The position numbers and the translations under genes are program-made. From a virus, in IMG/VR virus record IMGVR_UViG_3300047312_000186, positions 1 through 23,846 of that record: a DNA stretch of 23,846 nucleotides; one strand, 5' to 3'. Under the pieces are notes generated by a model. It ran no database searches and was not told where the DNA came from. It saw only the letters and a list, made by a program, of their open reading frames with translations. Below, in pieces: positions 6,383 through 14,433 of the stretch. The stretch's first letter is position 1. Each line of letters opens with the position of its first letter.

Positions 6383-8257
6383 ATGACCGCAATCAATCCC
6401 ATCCCCCTACATGTCAGCGCCATCGGTGCTGGCCCCGACACCGGGCAGAACGATCTGATCCCCGCGCTGCACCTGAGCCGCTGGGCCACCTCCGGCGTCA
6501 AGACGGTCGATATCATCGGTGACAGCACCGGGACTGATCTGCCGGGACCGAACTATGCCTGGGACCCGACGCAGACGATCTGGGGTGCGCTCAAAGCGGA
6601 AATCACGCGGCGTAATCCGCAGTTGAAATTCAACTTCATCAACCGCGCCATCTCATCGACCAACTGGGCTAACCCGGTGATGACCGCAAACCAGCGTGGT
6701 GATGCCATTACTGCGCCTGCTCCTGATTGGTATGTGGATCGCGACAAGGTCTGGCTCGACTATGTGCGCGACGATCAGCCCGACACGCTGATCTGGGTTA
6801 TGGGAACTAACGTGCCGCAAGCGGGCCAAGGCCCAGGTGCCGGAAACGGTGTCCCATCGTTTATCAACGACAGTTTCACCCGCATCAACGGCTGGGTGAA
6901 AGTGCCTGACATCGTGATCTGCACGACGAAGATCGGCAATGCGGCCTATGGCCCCCCTGGCGATACGCAGGAAGCCTACAAGGCGATGGCGGCGTTCCTG
7001 CGCACCTTTGCGCGCAGCAACCGGAACGGATACGCCGCATTTCCGCGCATTAAATACATTGGCTTGATCGATCTTGGCCGGCAATATGCGGCGCGCGCAC
7101 TCGGGAAGGACCTTGCGCATCAATACATGTCGCGCGTCCGGAGCGCGATCGTCAGCGGCTACACTCTGACTGGGCCTTACCCCACAGTCAATACTCTTGG
7201 CACGACCACCGATGGCGACCTGAGCCTGACGCTTTTGTTCCACAACGCTGGTGGAACAAACATGTATAATGCGGTTGGCACAGGGTTCTACATCAATTTT
7301 TCTGCCTACCTTGCTAACCGCATTCACGTCACGCTCCAGAATACAGGAGTGTGGGTGGTGCGCTACCAGTTCATGGGCATTGACACCGATCCGGTCATCA
7401 CCGGCTTGAACTACAGCCCACCTGCGGGTGACGTCACAATGACCATCACTCTCAAGGGCGAGGTCGTCCGTGTTTCGCTCAACGGCGTCTACGTCATCGA
7501 CACGACAGCGGCACGCCTGATCCAGAATAGTGTGGTGAGCATCAACGCACTAACTGCTCCGACCAGTGCCATCGTCTTCGATGTGACCGAATTTCTCGAA
7601 GGCATCGGATCGCCTGTGGTGCAGACGCTTGATCCGACGACTGCGTTCGGTGGTCTGACTGGTGGGAATGTGGCAGGTAACAATGTCAATCATCCCTCAA
7701 GCACAACTGTGGCGTTGATTGATTACTCGACCATTGCTGCATCGAACTTCTCGGCGCCGCTGCCGACAGCAGCACAACTCAGGGATGACAAGATGCAAAT
7801 CTACTCCGACATGACCTCGACATCGAACACGGCAATAACTACGGAGGAAATTCTCAAGACCGCGCCGATCCAGGCCAATCAGCTGCAAAACACCGGCGAC
7901 ACGCTGGAAATCGAGGCGTGGGGCACGCTGGCTGCCACGACCGACAGCAAGACCGTGCGGCTGCGCTGGAACGGTATTGCCGGTGCATCGCTTGTGTCCC
8001 CGTTCACGGTGTCAGCTGCCGGCAATAAGTGGCGCATCATGGGCACGGTCGTGAAAAGTGCAGTCAATGTGCAGCAGCTCAGCGGGCAGGGCATAATCTC
8101 CAACACGAATTATGCAACCAGCAGCATCTCGTCAGGGGTTGCCGACGCCGCGCCGACGACGCTGGTGGTCACGTCGCAGAACGCCACGACCGCCGCCGCC
8201 GGCTCCATCACCTGCGATGGGCTCCGCGTCAGCTACATCAAAGCGCCGGGCACCTGA
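6383..8257 (+). CDS. SGNH/GDSL-type hydrolase, tail-associated esterase
   Basis: This 624-residue protein starts at ATG 6383, five nt after the fibre stop; an upstream extension to 6263 would overlap the fibre gene and is rejected. Block I is IIGDST with nucleophile S48. Block III is WVMGTN with G141 and N143. Block V is uncertain: D243-L-A-H246 fits DxxH, but NHPSS at 436-440, with H437 and Asn rather than Asp three residues before it, also looks like block V. Residues about 260-430 form a beta-rich, lectin-like insertion (VRVSLNGVYVIDT), and the last 170 residues another beta domain. Such enzymes in phage tails deacetylate capsule, O-antigen or exopolysaccharide. Placement directly after the fibre supports a receptor-modifying role. 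Substrate is unknown. Confidence 0.75.
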   Translation: MTAINPIPLHVSAIGAGPDTGQNDLIPALHLSRWATSGVKTVDIIGDSTGTDLPGPNYAWDPTQTIWGALKAEITRRNPQLKFNFINRAISSTNWANPVMTANQRGDAITAPAPDWYVDRDKVWLDYVRDDQPDTLIWVMGTNVPQAGQGPGAGNGVPSFINDSFTRINGWVKVPDIVICTTKIGNAAYGPPGDTQEAYKAMAAFLRTFARSNRNGYAAFPRIKYIGLIDLGRQYAARALGKDLAHQYMSRVRSAIVSGYTLTGPYPTVNTLGTTTDGDLSLTLLFHNAGGTNMYNAVGTGFYINFSAYLANRIHVTLQNTGVWVVRYQFMGIDTDPVITGLNYSPPAGDVTMTITLKGEVVRVSLNGVYVIDTTAARLIQNSVVSINALTAPTSAIVFDVTEFLEGIGSPVVQTLDPTTAFGGLTGGNVAGNNVNHPSSTTVALIDYSTIAASNFSAPLPTAAQLRDDKMQIYSDMTSTSNTAITTEEILKTAPIQANQLQNTGDTLEIEAWGTLAATTDSKTVRLRWNGIAGASLVSPFTVSAAGNKWRIMGTVVKSAVNVQQLSGQGIISNTNYATSSISSGVADAAPTTLVVTSQNATTAAAGSITCDGLRVSYIKAPGT

Positions 8258-8282
8258 TAACCACTAGTAAGGAACTCTAACC

Positions 8283-8834
8283 ATGACCTTTGATCCGGAA
8301 ACCGTCACCACGCTACCTGGATACCGCGTTGGTCTACGAACGCCCAAGGACGGCAGTCTGGCGGCGGGCGAGATATATGTGGAGCTGTCCGCCCCGCCCC
8401 GGTTGTGGATCGGCGGTCCCGAAGGCACCGTTGCGCTCCTGGTGGCGACGCCGCCGGTGACGGCACCGATCAACACCGACGTGCCCTACGTGTTCCAGGA
8501 AGGGGACCTCCTCACCTGCACCATGGGCACCTGGACCGGCGAGCCGACCGCCTATGCCTATCAGTGGGCGCTCAACGGGACCGCGACCGGCGATGGCTCC
8601 GAAACGCTCACGGTCACGGTCGATGATGTTGGCCGCACCGCGACCTGCGTGGTGTCGGCCACCAACGACCTCGGCACCACCGAGGCGCCACCCTCCAACG
8701 CGCACATTGTCACGGACGTTGCGCCGGCCGCACGCACGACCGTCGACCTGCCGTTTTCACCAGACGACGTGAAATCCGGAAGGGTTGCGGAGTTCGAGAA
8801 CGAGCAGGAAGAGGGGGAAGGGTATCAGCGATGA
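8283..8834 (+). CDS. Ig-like-domain virion accessory protein
   Basis: This 183-residue protein has AAGGA upstream of ATG 8283. After an N-terminal 50-residue segment (YRVGLRTPKDGSLAAGEIYVEL), residues about 55-150 form an Ig-like beta sandwich with the characteristic order GDLLTCTMGTW, YQWALNG, LTVTVDDVGRTATCVVSATN and PPSN. Its two cysteines are placed like the disulphide pair of Ig folds. The last 30 residues are acidic (EFENEQEEGEG). Ig-like domains on phage particles usually mediate weak binding to cell-surface or extracellular glycans. Its position between the esterase and the terminase suggests a tail or capsid decoration. The next gene starts within its stop codon (ATGA). Confidence 0.7.
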   Translation: MTFDPETVTTLPGYRVGLRTPKDGSLAAGEIYVELSAPPRLWIGGPEGTVALLVATPPVTAPINTDVPYVFQEGDLLTCTMGTWTGEPTAYAYQWALNGTATGDGSETLTVTVDDVGRTATCVVSATNDLGTTEAPPSNAHIVTDVAPAARTTVDLPFSPDDVKSGRVAEFENEQEEGEGYQR

Positions 8835-9064
8835 CCCGCGCCCAGCACGGCAGCGACGGGCGTTTCATGGCCGCGGCTGCGGCTTCAGTTGCGGACGAAA
8901 CGCCTGAGCCTCAAGTGGCGCCGCCGAAGCCGTTCACCACTCCGGTCCTGCGCGTGCAGAAGCAGGATTACCGCGACTGGATCGCGGCCACCGGCACGCC
9001 GCCGATCTACGGGACCTTCACGGTCTCGGGTGGCATCATCACCAGCACGGGCGGGCAGGTGTGA
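8831..9064 (+). CDS. 77-residue hypothetical protein upstream of TerL
   Basis: The start ATG overlaps the stop of the Ig-like gene (ATGA), and its own stop overlaps the GTG start of TerL (GTGA). A purine-rich AGGGGGAAGGG lies just upstream. This coupling strongly supports translation. The product has an Ala-rich helix (residues 12-21), a Pro-rich linker and a C-terminal segment containing QDYRDWIAATGTPP and a GGIITSTGGQV tail. In T7 the gene before TerL is the small terminase, but no helix-turn-helix or oligomerisation pattern is visible here, so that role is not claimed. Confidence 0.65.
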   Translation: MTRAQHGSDGRFMAAAAASVADETPEPQVAPPKPFTTPVLRVQKQDYRDWIAATGTPPIYGTFTVSGGIITSTGGQV

Positions 9065-10632
9065 CCCCTGACGAACAACGCTACGAGCTTTGTCTCAAGC
9101 GGCTGATCGCCATCCTCGACGCCGAGAAGGCGATGCTCGCCTTCACGCGGTTGATGAAGCCGACGCCGGATGACCCCGACGATCCCGACTGCACCCGCTA
9201 CGAGGCGCAGAAATTCCACAAGGTCATCTGCGCGGCGATCGAGGAGCTTGAAGCCGGCCGCATCAGGCGGCTGATCATCAGCCTGCCGCCGCGGCACGGG
9301 AAAACTGAGCTTGCCTCGAAGATGTTTCCGGCCTGGTTTTCGGGCCGGAACCCGCATCTGAGTCTGATCTTCGGCACCTACAACGAGAAATTTTCCCAGG
9401 ACATCGGCCGTGCGGTCCGGGACATCATGCTGTCCCCGGCCTACGCCCAGGTGTTCCCGGACACGATCCTGAAAGGCGACAGCAAAGCCTCGGATCGCCT
9501 GCAAACCACCAAGGGTGGCATCCTCGCCTTCGTCGGCCGCGGCGGCACCACCACCGGCCGCGGCGGTGATGTGCTGATCATCGATGACCCGCTCAAGGAT
9601 CGCCAGGAGGCCGACAGTCCGACCATCCGCGACACGCTCTGGACATGGTTCAGCCAGGTGATTTCCACCCGCCTGATGGACGAAACCGGACGGATCATGC
9701 TGATCCAGACGCGCTGGCACCAGGACGACCTCGTCGGCCGGCTGACCGACCCGACGAACTCGCACTACGACGTCGACGAGGCGAAGCAGTGGAGCATCAT
9801 CGACCTGCCGGCGCTGGCGATTGATCCCGATCACGATCCCCTCAAGCGCAAGCCCGGCGAAGCTCTCTGGCCCGGGCGTTTCGGGACCGAATACCTGCTT
9901 GGCGTGCAGCGCCGCGATGCGCGCGGTTTCTCGGCACTCTACCAGGGCCGTCCCTCGCCCGCCGGCGGCACGTTCTTCAGTGCCAAGTGGCTGAAGACCT
10001 ACAAGCCTGCCGACCTGCCCAGCAACCTGCGCTACTACGGTGCGTCCGACCACGCGGTCAGCCTCAAGCAATATGCCGACAAGACGTGCCTGCTGCTGGT
10101 CGGCCTCGATGCCGAAGAGAACATCTACGTGCTGCCGGACCTCGTGTGGCGGTCGATGACCGCGGAGCAGTGTGTCGAGGCGATGCTGCGCATGATGCGC
10201 GGCTACAAGCCCATGTTCTGGTGGGCCGAACGCAGCATGATCAGCAAGTCGATCGGGCCGTTCTTGAGAAAACGCATGCTTGAGACCCAGACCTTCTGTT
10301 CGGTGATCGAAATGCAGCCGATCGCCGACAAGCAGACCCGCGCCCAGTCGATCCAGGGGCGCATGTCGATGGAGAAGGTGCTGTTCCCGGAGCGCGCGCC
10401 CTGGTGGCCTGCGGCGCGGGACCAGCTGCTCAAGTTTCCGCACGACCAGCACGACGATTTCGTCGATGCGCTCGCCTACGTGGGCCTTGGCCTGACGCTT
10501 CAGGTGGGCGCCGGCGTGCGGGCCGAAAAGAAGCCCGACAACGCCGAGGGCACGTTCGGCTGGATGATCGATCAGCGGCGTATCGCCGAGAAATCCGTGC
10601 GTCTCGGCTTCGGCGGGACAGGGGGCTGGTAA
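9061..10632 (+). CDS. terL: Terminase large subunit (packaging ATPase-nuclease)
   Basis: This 523-residue protein starts at GTG 9061, coupled to the previous stop. The ATPase half has Walker A PPRHGKT at residues 76-82 (K81), Walker B VLIIDD at 171-176 and a coupling motif IQTRWH at 215-220. A T-G-R-G-G segment just before Walker B is usual in TerL. The RNase H-like nuclease half has D330 (YGASDHA), E390 (WWAERS) and D466/D469 (HDDFVDAL) as likely metal ligands. The enzyme cuts concatemeric DNA and pumps it into proheads through the portal, whose gene follows 4 nt later. All key residues and the full length are present. Cohesive-end, headful or direct-terminal-repeat packaging cannot be told from this alone, although the T7-like neighbours make terminal repeats plausible. 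Confidence 0.97.
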   Translation: MTPDEQRYELCLKRLIAILDAEKAMLAFTRLMKPTPDDPDDPDCTRYEAQKFHKVICAAIEELEAGRIRRLIISLPPRHGKTELASKMFPAWFSGRNPHLSLIFGTYNEKFSQDIGRAVRDIMLSPAYAQVFPDTILKGDSKASDRLQTTKGGILAFVGRGGTTTGRGGDVLIIDDPLKDRQEADSPTIRDTLWTWFSQVISTRLMDETGRIMLIQTRWHQDDLVGRLTDPTNSHYDVDEAKQWSIIDLPALAIDPDHDPLKRKPGEALWPGRFGTEYLLGVQRRDARGFSALYQGRPSPAGGTFFSAKWLKTYKPADLPSNLRYYGASDHAVSLKQYADKTCLLLVGLDAEENIYVLPDLVWRSMTAEQCVEAMLRMMRGYKPMFWWAERSMISKSIGPFLRKRMLETQTFCSVIEMQPIADKQTRAQSIQGRMSMEKVLFPERAPWWPAARDQLLKFPHDQHDDFVDALAYVGLGLTLQVGAGVRAEKKPDNAEGTFGWMIDQRRIAEKSVRLGFGGTGGW

Positions 10633-10636
10633 GTTT

Positions 10637-13000
10637 ATGTCCGGGACAAACCTTCCCATGGGGACGATGCCTGGCACGCTTGCCGGGGACACGTCCTATG
10701 CGCCCACTGGTCCCAGCCAGGGACCTGTCCCGCCGGGGACAGGTCCCCCCGACCCGACCGCCGACAACAAATTCATCAACCGTGAGCGTCCTGAACCCGA
10801 AGAACCCCGCCGTAAGCTGGTCAAACGGTGGACCGACCGCGTGCAGCGCGCCAAGAAACACTGGCAGAACGACTTCAAGCGCATGCGGGAGAACGAAAAC
10901 TTCGTCGAGGGGCGGCAGTGGCCGGACATGCCCGCCCCGGAGACCCAGGTGGTGCGGGACGATCGCTACATCGCCAACATCTGCATCCGGCACGTGCTCC
11001 AGCGCACGGCGGAACTCTACCCCAACAACCCGACCATGCAGGCCAAGCGCGCGCCGCGGCTGATGGCGACCACCTGGGACGGGACCGGCCAGCAGTTGCA
11101 GCAGGCGCAGCAATCCATGCTGATGGCGGCTCAGCACGGCATGCCGCCCGACCCGCACGCGCTGATGGTGCTGCAAGACGCGCAGACGGTGCAGCAGTTC
11201 GACCAGCTTATGGAGCGCGTCGGCACGACGTTGCGGATGCTTTACGACTACAACGTCCGCGAGCAGACGCATTCGTTCAAGAACTGCATGAAGATGACCG
11301 TGCGCCGCGGCATCATCACCGCGGTCGGCTACGTGAAAGTGGGCTTCCAGCGGGCGATGCGCATGCGCCCGGAAATCGAGGCCCGTATCGCCGACATGTC
11401 GGAGCGTCTGGCCCATATCGAACGGCTGGCGGCGGATATGGCCGACAGTGAAATCCAGTCCGACAGCGCCGAAGCCGAGGAGTTGAAGCTCGCCATCCAG
11501 TCGCTGATGCAGGAAGAGCAGATCATCATCCGTGAAGGGCTGACCTTCGACTATCCCGACAGCACCGCGATCATCCCGGACCCGAAATGCCGGTCCCTGC
11601 GCGGGTTCCTGGGTGCCGACTGGGTGGCGCAGGAATTTTTACTTTCACCGGAGCAGATCGAAGAAATCTACATGGTCGACGTGGGGACCAGCTACACCGC
11701 TTACACCGCGGACGGGCTGTCCCAGGGTTTCGAGAGCGCACGGCTCGACAACCATTCGGCCGGTGGCCGCGACGACGAGTTTTCACCCGACACGCAGGCG
11801 TGCGTCTGGGAAATCTATCATCGCAAGGACGGCCTGGTTTACGTCGTCTGCGACGGCTACCCGGATTTTCTGCAAGAGCCGGCGTCGCCTGACACCGAGT
11901 TTTCCCGCTTCTGGCCCTGGTTCGCCTTCGTGTTCAACGAGGGCTATGCGCAGCGCGGCCTTTATCCACAGTCGGACATCGATCTGATGCGCGACATGCA
12001 GCTTGAGCTGAACCGCGCGCGGCAGGGGCTGCGCGAGCACCGGCGGGCCAACCGGCCGAAGACGGCGGTCGCTGCGGGACTGCTCGAAGAAGCCGACATG
12101 AACAAGTTGCGCACGCATCCGGCGAATGCGCTGCTGGAGTTGAACGGGCTGGCCCCGGGACAGAAGATCGGGGACGTGTTGCAGGTCATCGAGATGCCGC
12201 CGATCGACCCGCATGTTTACGACACCGCACCGGTGTTCGAGGACGTGCTGCGCGTGCTGGGTTCGGATCAGGCCGACCAGGGCACCACGTCGGGGGATGC
12301 GACCGCGACCGAGGTTTCCGTCGCCCAGTTCAGCCAGAACACCGACACGCTCAGCCTCGTCGACGACATCAACGACACTATGAGCGAGATGGCGCGCACG
12401 GCGTCGGAAATCCTGGTGCTGAACGTGACCCCTGACACTGTACAGAAAGTGGTTGGTCCAGGTGCTGCGTGGCCGCAGCTCGATCGCCAGACGGTCGCCG
12501 AAAACGTGTTTCTCATGGTCGATGAAGGCGCCAACGGTCCCGTCGATCGCCAGCAGGAAGTGCAGACGCTGGTGCAGCTTGTGCCCCTTCTCCAACGGGT
12601 CCCCGGCATCTCCCCCGAGTGGCTGGCGCGGCAGCTTATCCGCCGCATGGGCGACGACATCGACGTGACCGAGGCTTTCAGCGAGGGGCTGCCGTCGATG
12701 GAAGCCCTGAACCAACTCATGGGGCGCCCGCCCGCTGCCCCAGGAGCCGGCCCCGGCGCTGCGCCTCCCAGTGGCGCCGGGAAAGGCCCGCCACGACCTC
12801 CCGGGGCCGGCCAGGACCCGAATGCGCAGGGACCGGCCGGCGGCACCGGCACTCCGGCCCCGCCCGGGGTGACGCCCTCCGGGCGCATGGGTGCCTTCAC
12901 CCCGCCGCTCCAGGTTTACGGGGCCAACGGCAACCGCCCGGGCACCGGCGGCGGCATGCCGCGGATCGCGCCCTCGTCGCAGGGCATGCCGACGCCATGA
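10637..13000 (+). CDS. Portal protein
   Basis: This 787-residue protein follows TerL immediately. The N-terminal 50 residues are Pro/Gly/Thr-rich and disordered. The body begins with KRWTDRVQRAKKHWQNDFKRMRENENFVEGRQW, typical of podovirus portals, and continues with a long helical segment, a coiled-coil stretch at about residues 253-295, and a central region with DYPDSTAIIPDPKCRSLRGFLGADW. The last 90 residues are low-complexity Pro/Gly/Ala. Portals form the dodecameric channel at one capsid vertex, where they dock TerL, scaffold and adaptor. The family was recognised from overall pattern, size and the TerL-portal-scaffold-capsid order. A strong GGGAC-based inverted repeat lies over codons 25-37. 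Confidence 0.92.
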   Translation: MSGTNLPMGTMPGTLAGDTSYAPTGPSQGPVPPGTGPPDPTADNKFINRERPEPEEPRRKLVKRWTDRVQRAKKHWQNDFKRMRENENFVEGRQWPDMPAPETQVVRDDRYIANICIRHVLQRTAELYPNNPTMQAKRAPRLMATTWDGTGQQLQQAQQSMLMAAQHGMPPDPHALMVLQDAQTVQQFDQLMERVGTTLRMLYDYNVREQTHSFKNCMKMTVRRGIITAVGYVKVGFQRAMRMRPEIEARIADMSERLAHIERLAADMADSEIQSDSAEAEELKLAIQSLMQEEQIIIREGLTFDYPDSTAIIPDPKCRSLRGFLGADWVAQEFLLSPEQIEEIYMVDVGTSYTAYTADGLSQGFESARLDNHSAGGRDDEFSPDTQACVWEIYHRKDGLVYVVCDGYPDFLQEPASPDTEFSRFWPWFAFVFNEGYAQRGLYPQSDIDLMRDMQLELNRARQGLREHRRANRPKTAVAAGLLEEADMNKLRTHPANALLELNGLAPGQKIGDVLQVIEMPPIDPHVYDTAPVFEDVLRVLGSDQADQGTTSGDATATEVSVAQFSQNTDTLSLVDDINDTMSEMARTASEILVLNVTPDTVQKVVGPGAAWPQLDRQTVAENVFLMVDEGANGPVDRQQEVQTLVQLVPLLQRVPGISPEWLARQLIRRMGDDIDVTEAFSEGLPSMEALNQLMGRPPAAPGAGPGAAPPSGAGKGPPRPPGAGQDPNAQGPAGGTGTPAPPGVTPSGRMGAFTPPLQVYGANGNRPGTGGGMPRIAPSSQGMPTP
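10709..10747 (+). repeat. Nested GGGAC/GTCCC inverted repeats in portal 5' end
   Basis: GGGACCTGTCCC (10720-10731) and GGGACAGGTCCC (10736-10747) are perfect reverse complements separated by GCCG, giving a 12-bp stem with a 4-nt loop. Just upstream, GGTCCC (10709-10714) can instead pair with GGGACC (10720-10725), so the two structures are mutually exclusive. The stretch encodes part of the disordered portal N-terminus, where codon choice is relatively free. Confidence 0.8.
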
Positions 13001-13209
13001 CCGACGCTCCGTCGCCTCCGGGCGCGAGCGTCCTCGTCTCGATCAGCGAGCGGCTGATCCGCGTTCTGCCGCCGGCCTTTCTCCTGCTCATCGTCATGAA
13101 TTGCATGTTTCTCGGCGTGATGGCCTGGACCTTCGACCACAACGCCGACACGCGGAACGTGATGCTGACGAAAATCATCGAACAGTGCTTGCTTCGGCAG
13201 CAGCCCTGA
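12997..13209 (+). CDS. 70-residue single-TM protein
   Basis: The ATG overlaps the portal stop (ATGA), indicating translational coupling. The 70-residue product has a hydrophobic span at about 24-44 (LPPAFLLLIVMNCMFLGVMAW), a short polar N-terminus with a SERLIRVL helix, and a charged C-terminal tail with a Cys near the end. One membrane segment and small size fit a holin-like, spanin-like or membrane-docking protein, but no lysis partner is adjacent. An open frame extends upstream to 12619 in another frame of the portal gene and is not credible. No specific family is recognised. Confidence 0.7.
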   Translation: MTDAPSPPGASVLVSISERLIRVLPPAFLLLIVMNCMFLGVMAWTFDHNADTRNVMLTKIIEQCLLRQQP

Positions 13210-13273
13210 CGCGACACAACACTAGACACAACACCAACAAAACAACTACGGTTCTCCTTGGAGAACCGAAAAA
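13210..13273 (+). promoter_or_regulatory. Leader of scaffold gene: GACACAAC pair and RBS hairpin
   Basis: GACACAACAC occurs at 13213-13222 and 13225-13234 (12-bp period), followed by a G-poor, A/C-rich stretch to 13248. GGTTCTCC (13250-13257) and GGAGAACC (13260-13267) are perfect reverse complements separated by TT. The right arm contains GGAG, the ribosome-binding site for the GTG start at 13274. The hairpin could therefore control access of ribosomes to the scaffold message. Confidence 0.6.
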
Positions 13274-14416
13274 GTGTCGGAAACGACATCGATCCCCTCG
13301 GACAGCACGACCACCGCGGCGCCTTCGTCCAGCGCCGACGCCACCAGTGCGGCTTCACCAGCCGCGCCGGCCCCCGACGCACCGTCGCCCTCGTCAGGCA
13401 CCGACAGCCCTTCGCCCTCGTCAGGCGACAGCCGCCGATCCGACCGTGAGGAACTGCTCTCCGCGGTTCTCAAGGTCGTGCCCACCAAGCCCGAGACCTC
13501 TGCGCTCCCCACCGAGGGTGACCCCTCCGTCGCGGAGCAAAAGGACGCGGGCAAAGCGGGACCGGATCAGGTCGCGGCTAAGGACACGGGTCAGGGACAG
13601 ACCCCCGCCCCGGAGACTTCCCAGGACAAGGACGCCGAGGCCGATCCGAGCGAGGGCGAGCTGCGCAAGCTCCGTCCCGAAACCCGGCGCCGGTTCGAGC
13701 GCCTTCTTGGCCAGCGAAACGAAGCCCGTCAGGCGTTTGACGCCGTGCAACCGGAGCTGACAGCGCACCGGCAACTGCAAGGCTATCTCGCCGAGAACCA
13801 GCTTGCGGCTGACGATGTCAACCGTTTGTTGGGCATTGGCTCTGCCCTGCGTCGCGGCGATTACCGTGCGTTCCTGGAAGGCGTCACCCCTTACGTTCTG
13901 GTGGCCCAGGAAGCGGTCGGCGCGCGCATCGCGCCCGATCTGCAAAAGCAGGTCGAGGACGGCACGCTGAACGAGGACGCGGCGCGGGAGTTGACCCGCA
14001 CGCGGCACCAGGCACGGCGGGCCGAGAGCGAATTGACGGCGACGCGGCAGCAGCAAACCGCGGAGACGCAGACGCGAAACGTCGGCGCTATCCGTGACGC
14101 GGTTGACGCATGGGAAGCCGACCTCCGGACCAGGGACCCCGACTACGCCCGCAAGTCGGTTGCCGTGCGTCGCTTCTCCCAGGCTCTGATGCAGGAGCGC
14201 GGCTTGCCCGCGTCCCCTGCCGCAGCGGTGGCGCTTGTGAAAGCGGCCTATGACGAGGCCACACGCGAATTGCTGAAGGGACAGCCTGTCCCGCAGGCAA
14301 CGCGCCGCACCCCGTCCGGCATCCAAACGACAACCACAGGGTCCGTCGTTCGGGAGCCAGCCAGTATGAAGGATGCAGTTCTTCAGGCACTCGCCGGGAT
14401 GCGACGGGCCTCCTGA
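13274..14416 (+). CDS. Head scaffolding protein
   Basis: This 380-residue protein starts at GTG 13274, preceded by GGAG. Residues 1-60 are Ser/Ala/Thr/Pro low-complexity, and residues 60-135 are acidic and disordered. From about 135 to 330 it is strongly helical and charged (LRPETRRRFERLLGQRNEARQAF, ELTRTRHQARRAESELTATRQQQ). A short helix at the C-terminus (MKDAVLQALAGMRR) could be the coat-binding segment. Scaffolds direct coat assembly and leave before or during packaging. The call rests on composition and on the portal-scaffold-capsid order; scaffold sequences diverge too fast for motif recognition. Confidence 0.85.
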   Translation: MSETTSIPSDSTTTAAPSSSADATSAASPAAPAPDAPSPSSGTDSPSPSSGDSRRSDREELLSAVLKVVPTKPETSALPTEGDPSVAEQKDAGKAGPDQVAAKDTGQGQTPAPETSQDKDAEADPSEGELRKLRPETRRRFERLLGQRNEARQAFDAVQPELTAHRQLQGYLAENQLAADDVNRLLGIGSALRRGDYRAFLEGVTPYVLVAQEAVGARIAPDLQKQVEDGTLNEDAARELTRTRHQARRAESELTATRQQQTAETQTRNVGAIRDAVDAWEADLRTRDPDYARKSVAVRRFSQALMQERGLPASPAAAVALVKAAYDEATRELLKGQPVPQATRRTPSGIQTTTTGSVVREPASMKDAVLQALAGMRRAS

Positions 14417-14433
14417 TCCCAGGGGCCTGATCA

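Noticed and set aside
9007-10692. 561-codon minus-strand open frame across TerL
   Set aside because: It is antisense to a clear terminase with all motifs, lacks a ribosome-binding site and has the Arg/His/Gly/Val-rich composition of a shadow frame.
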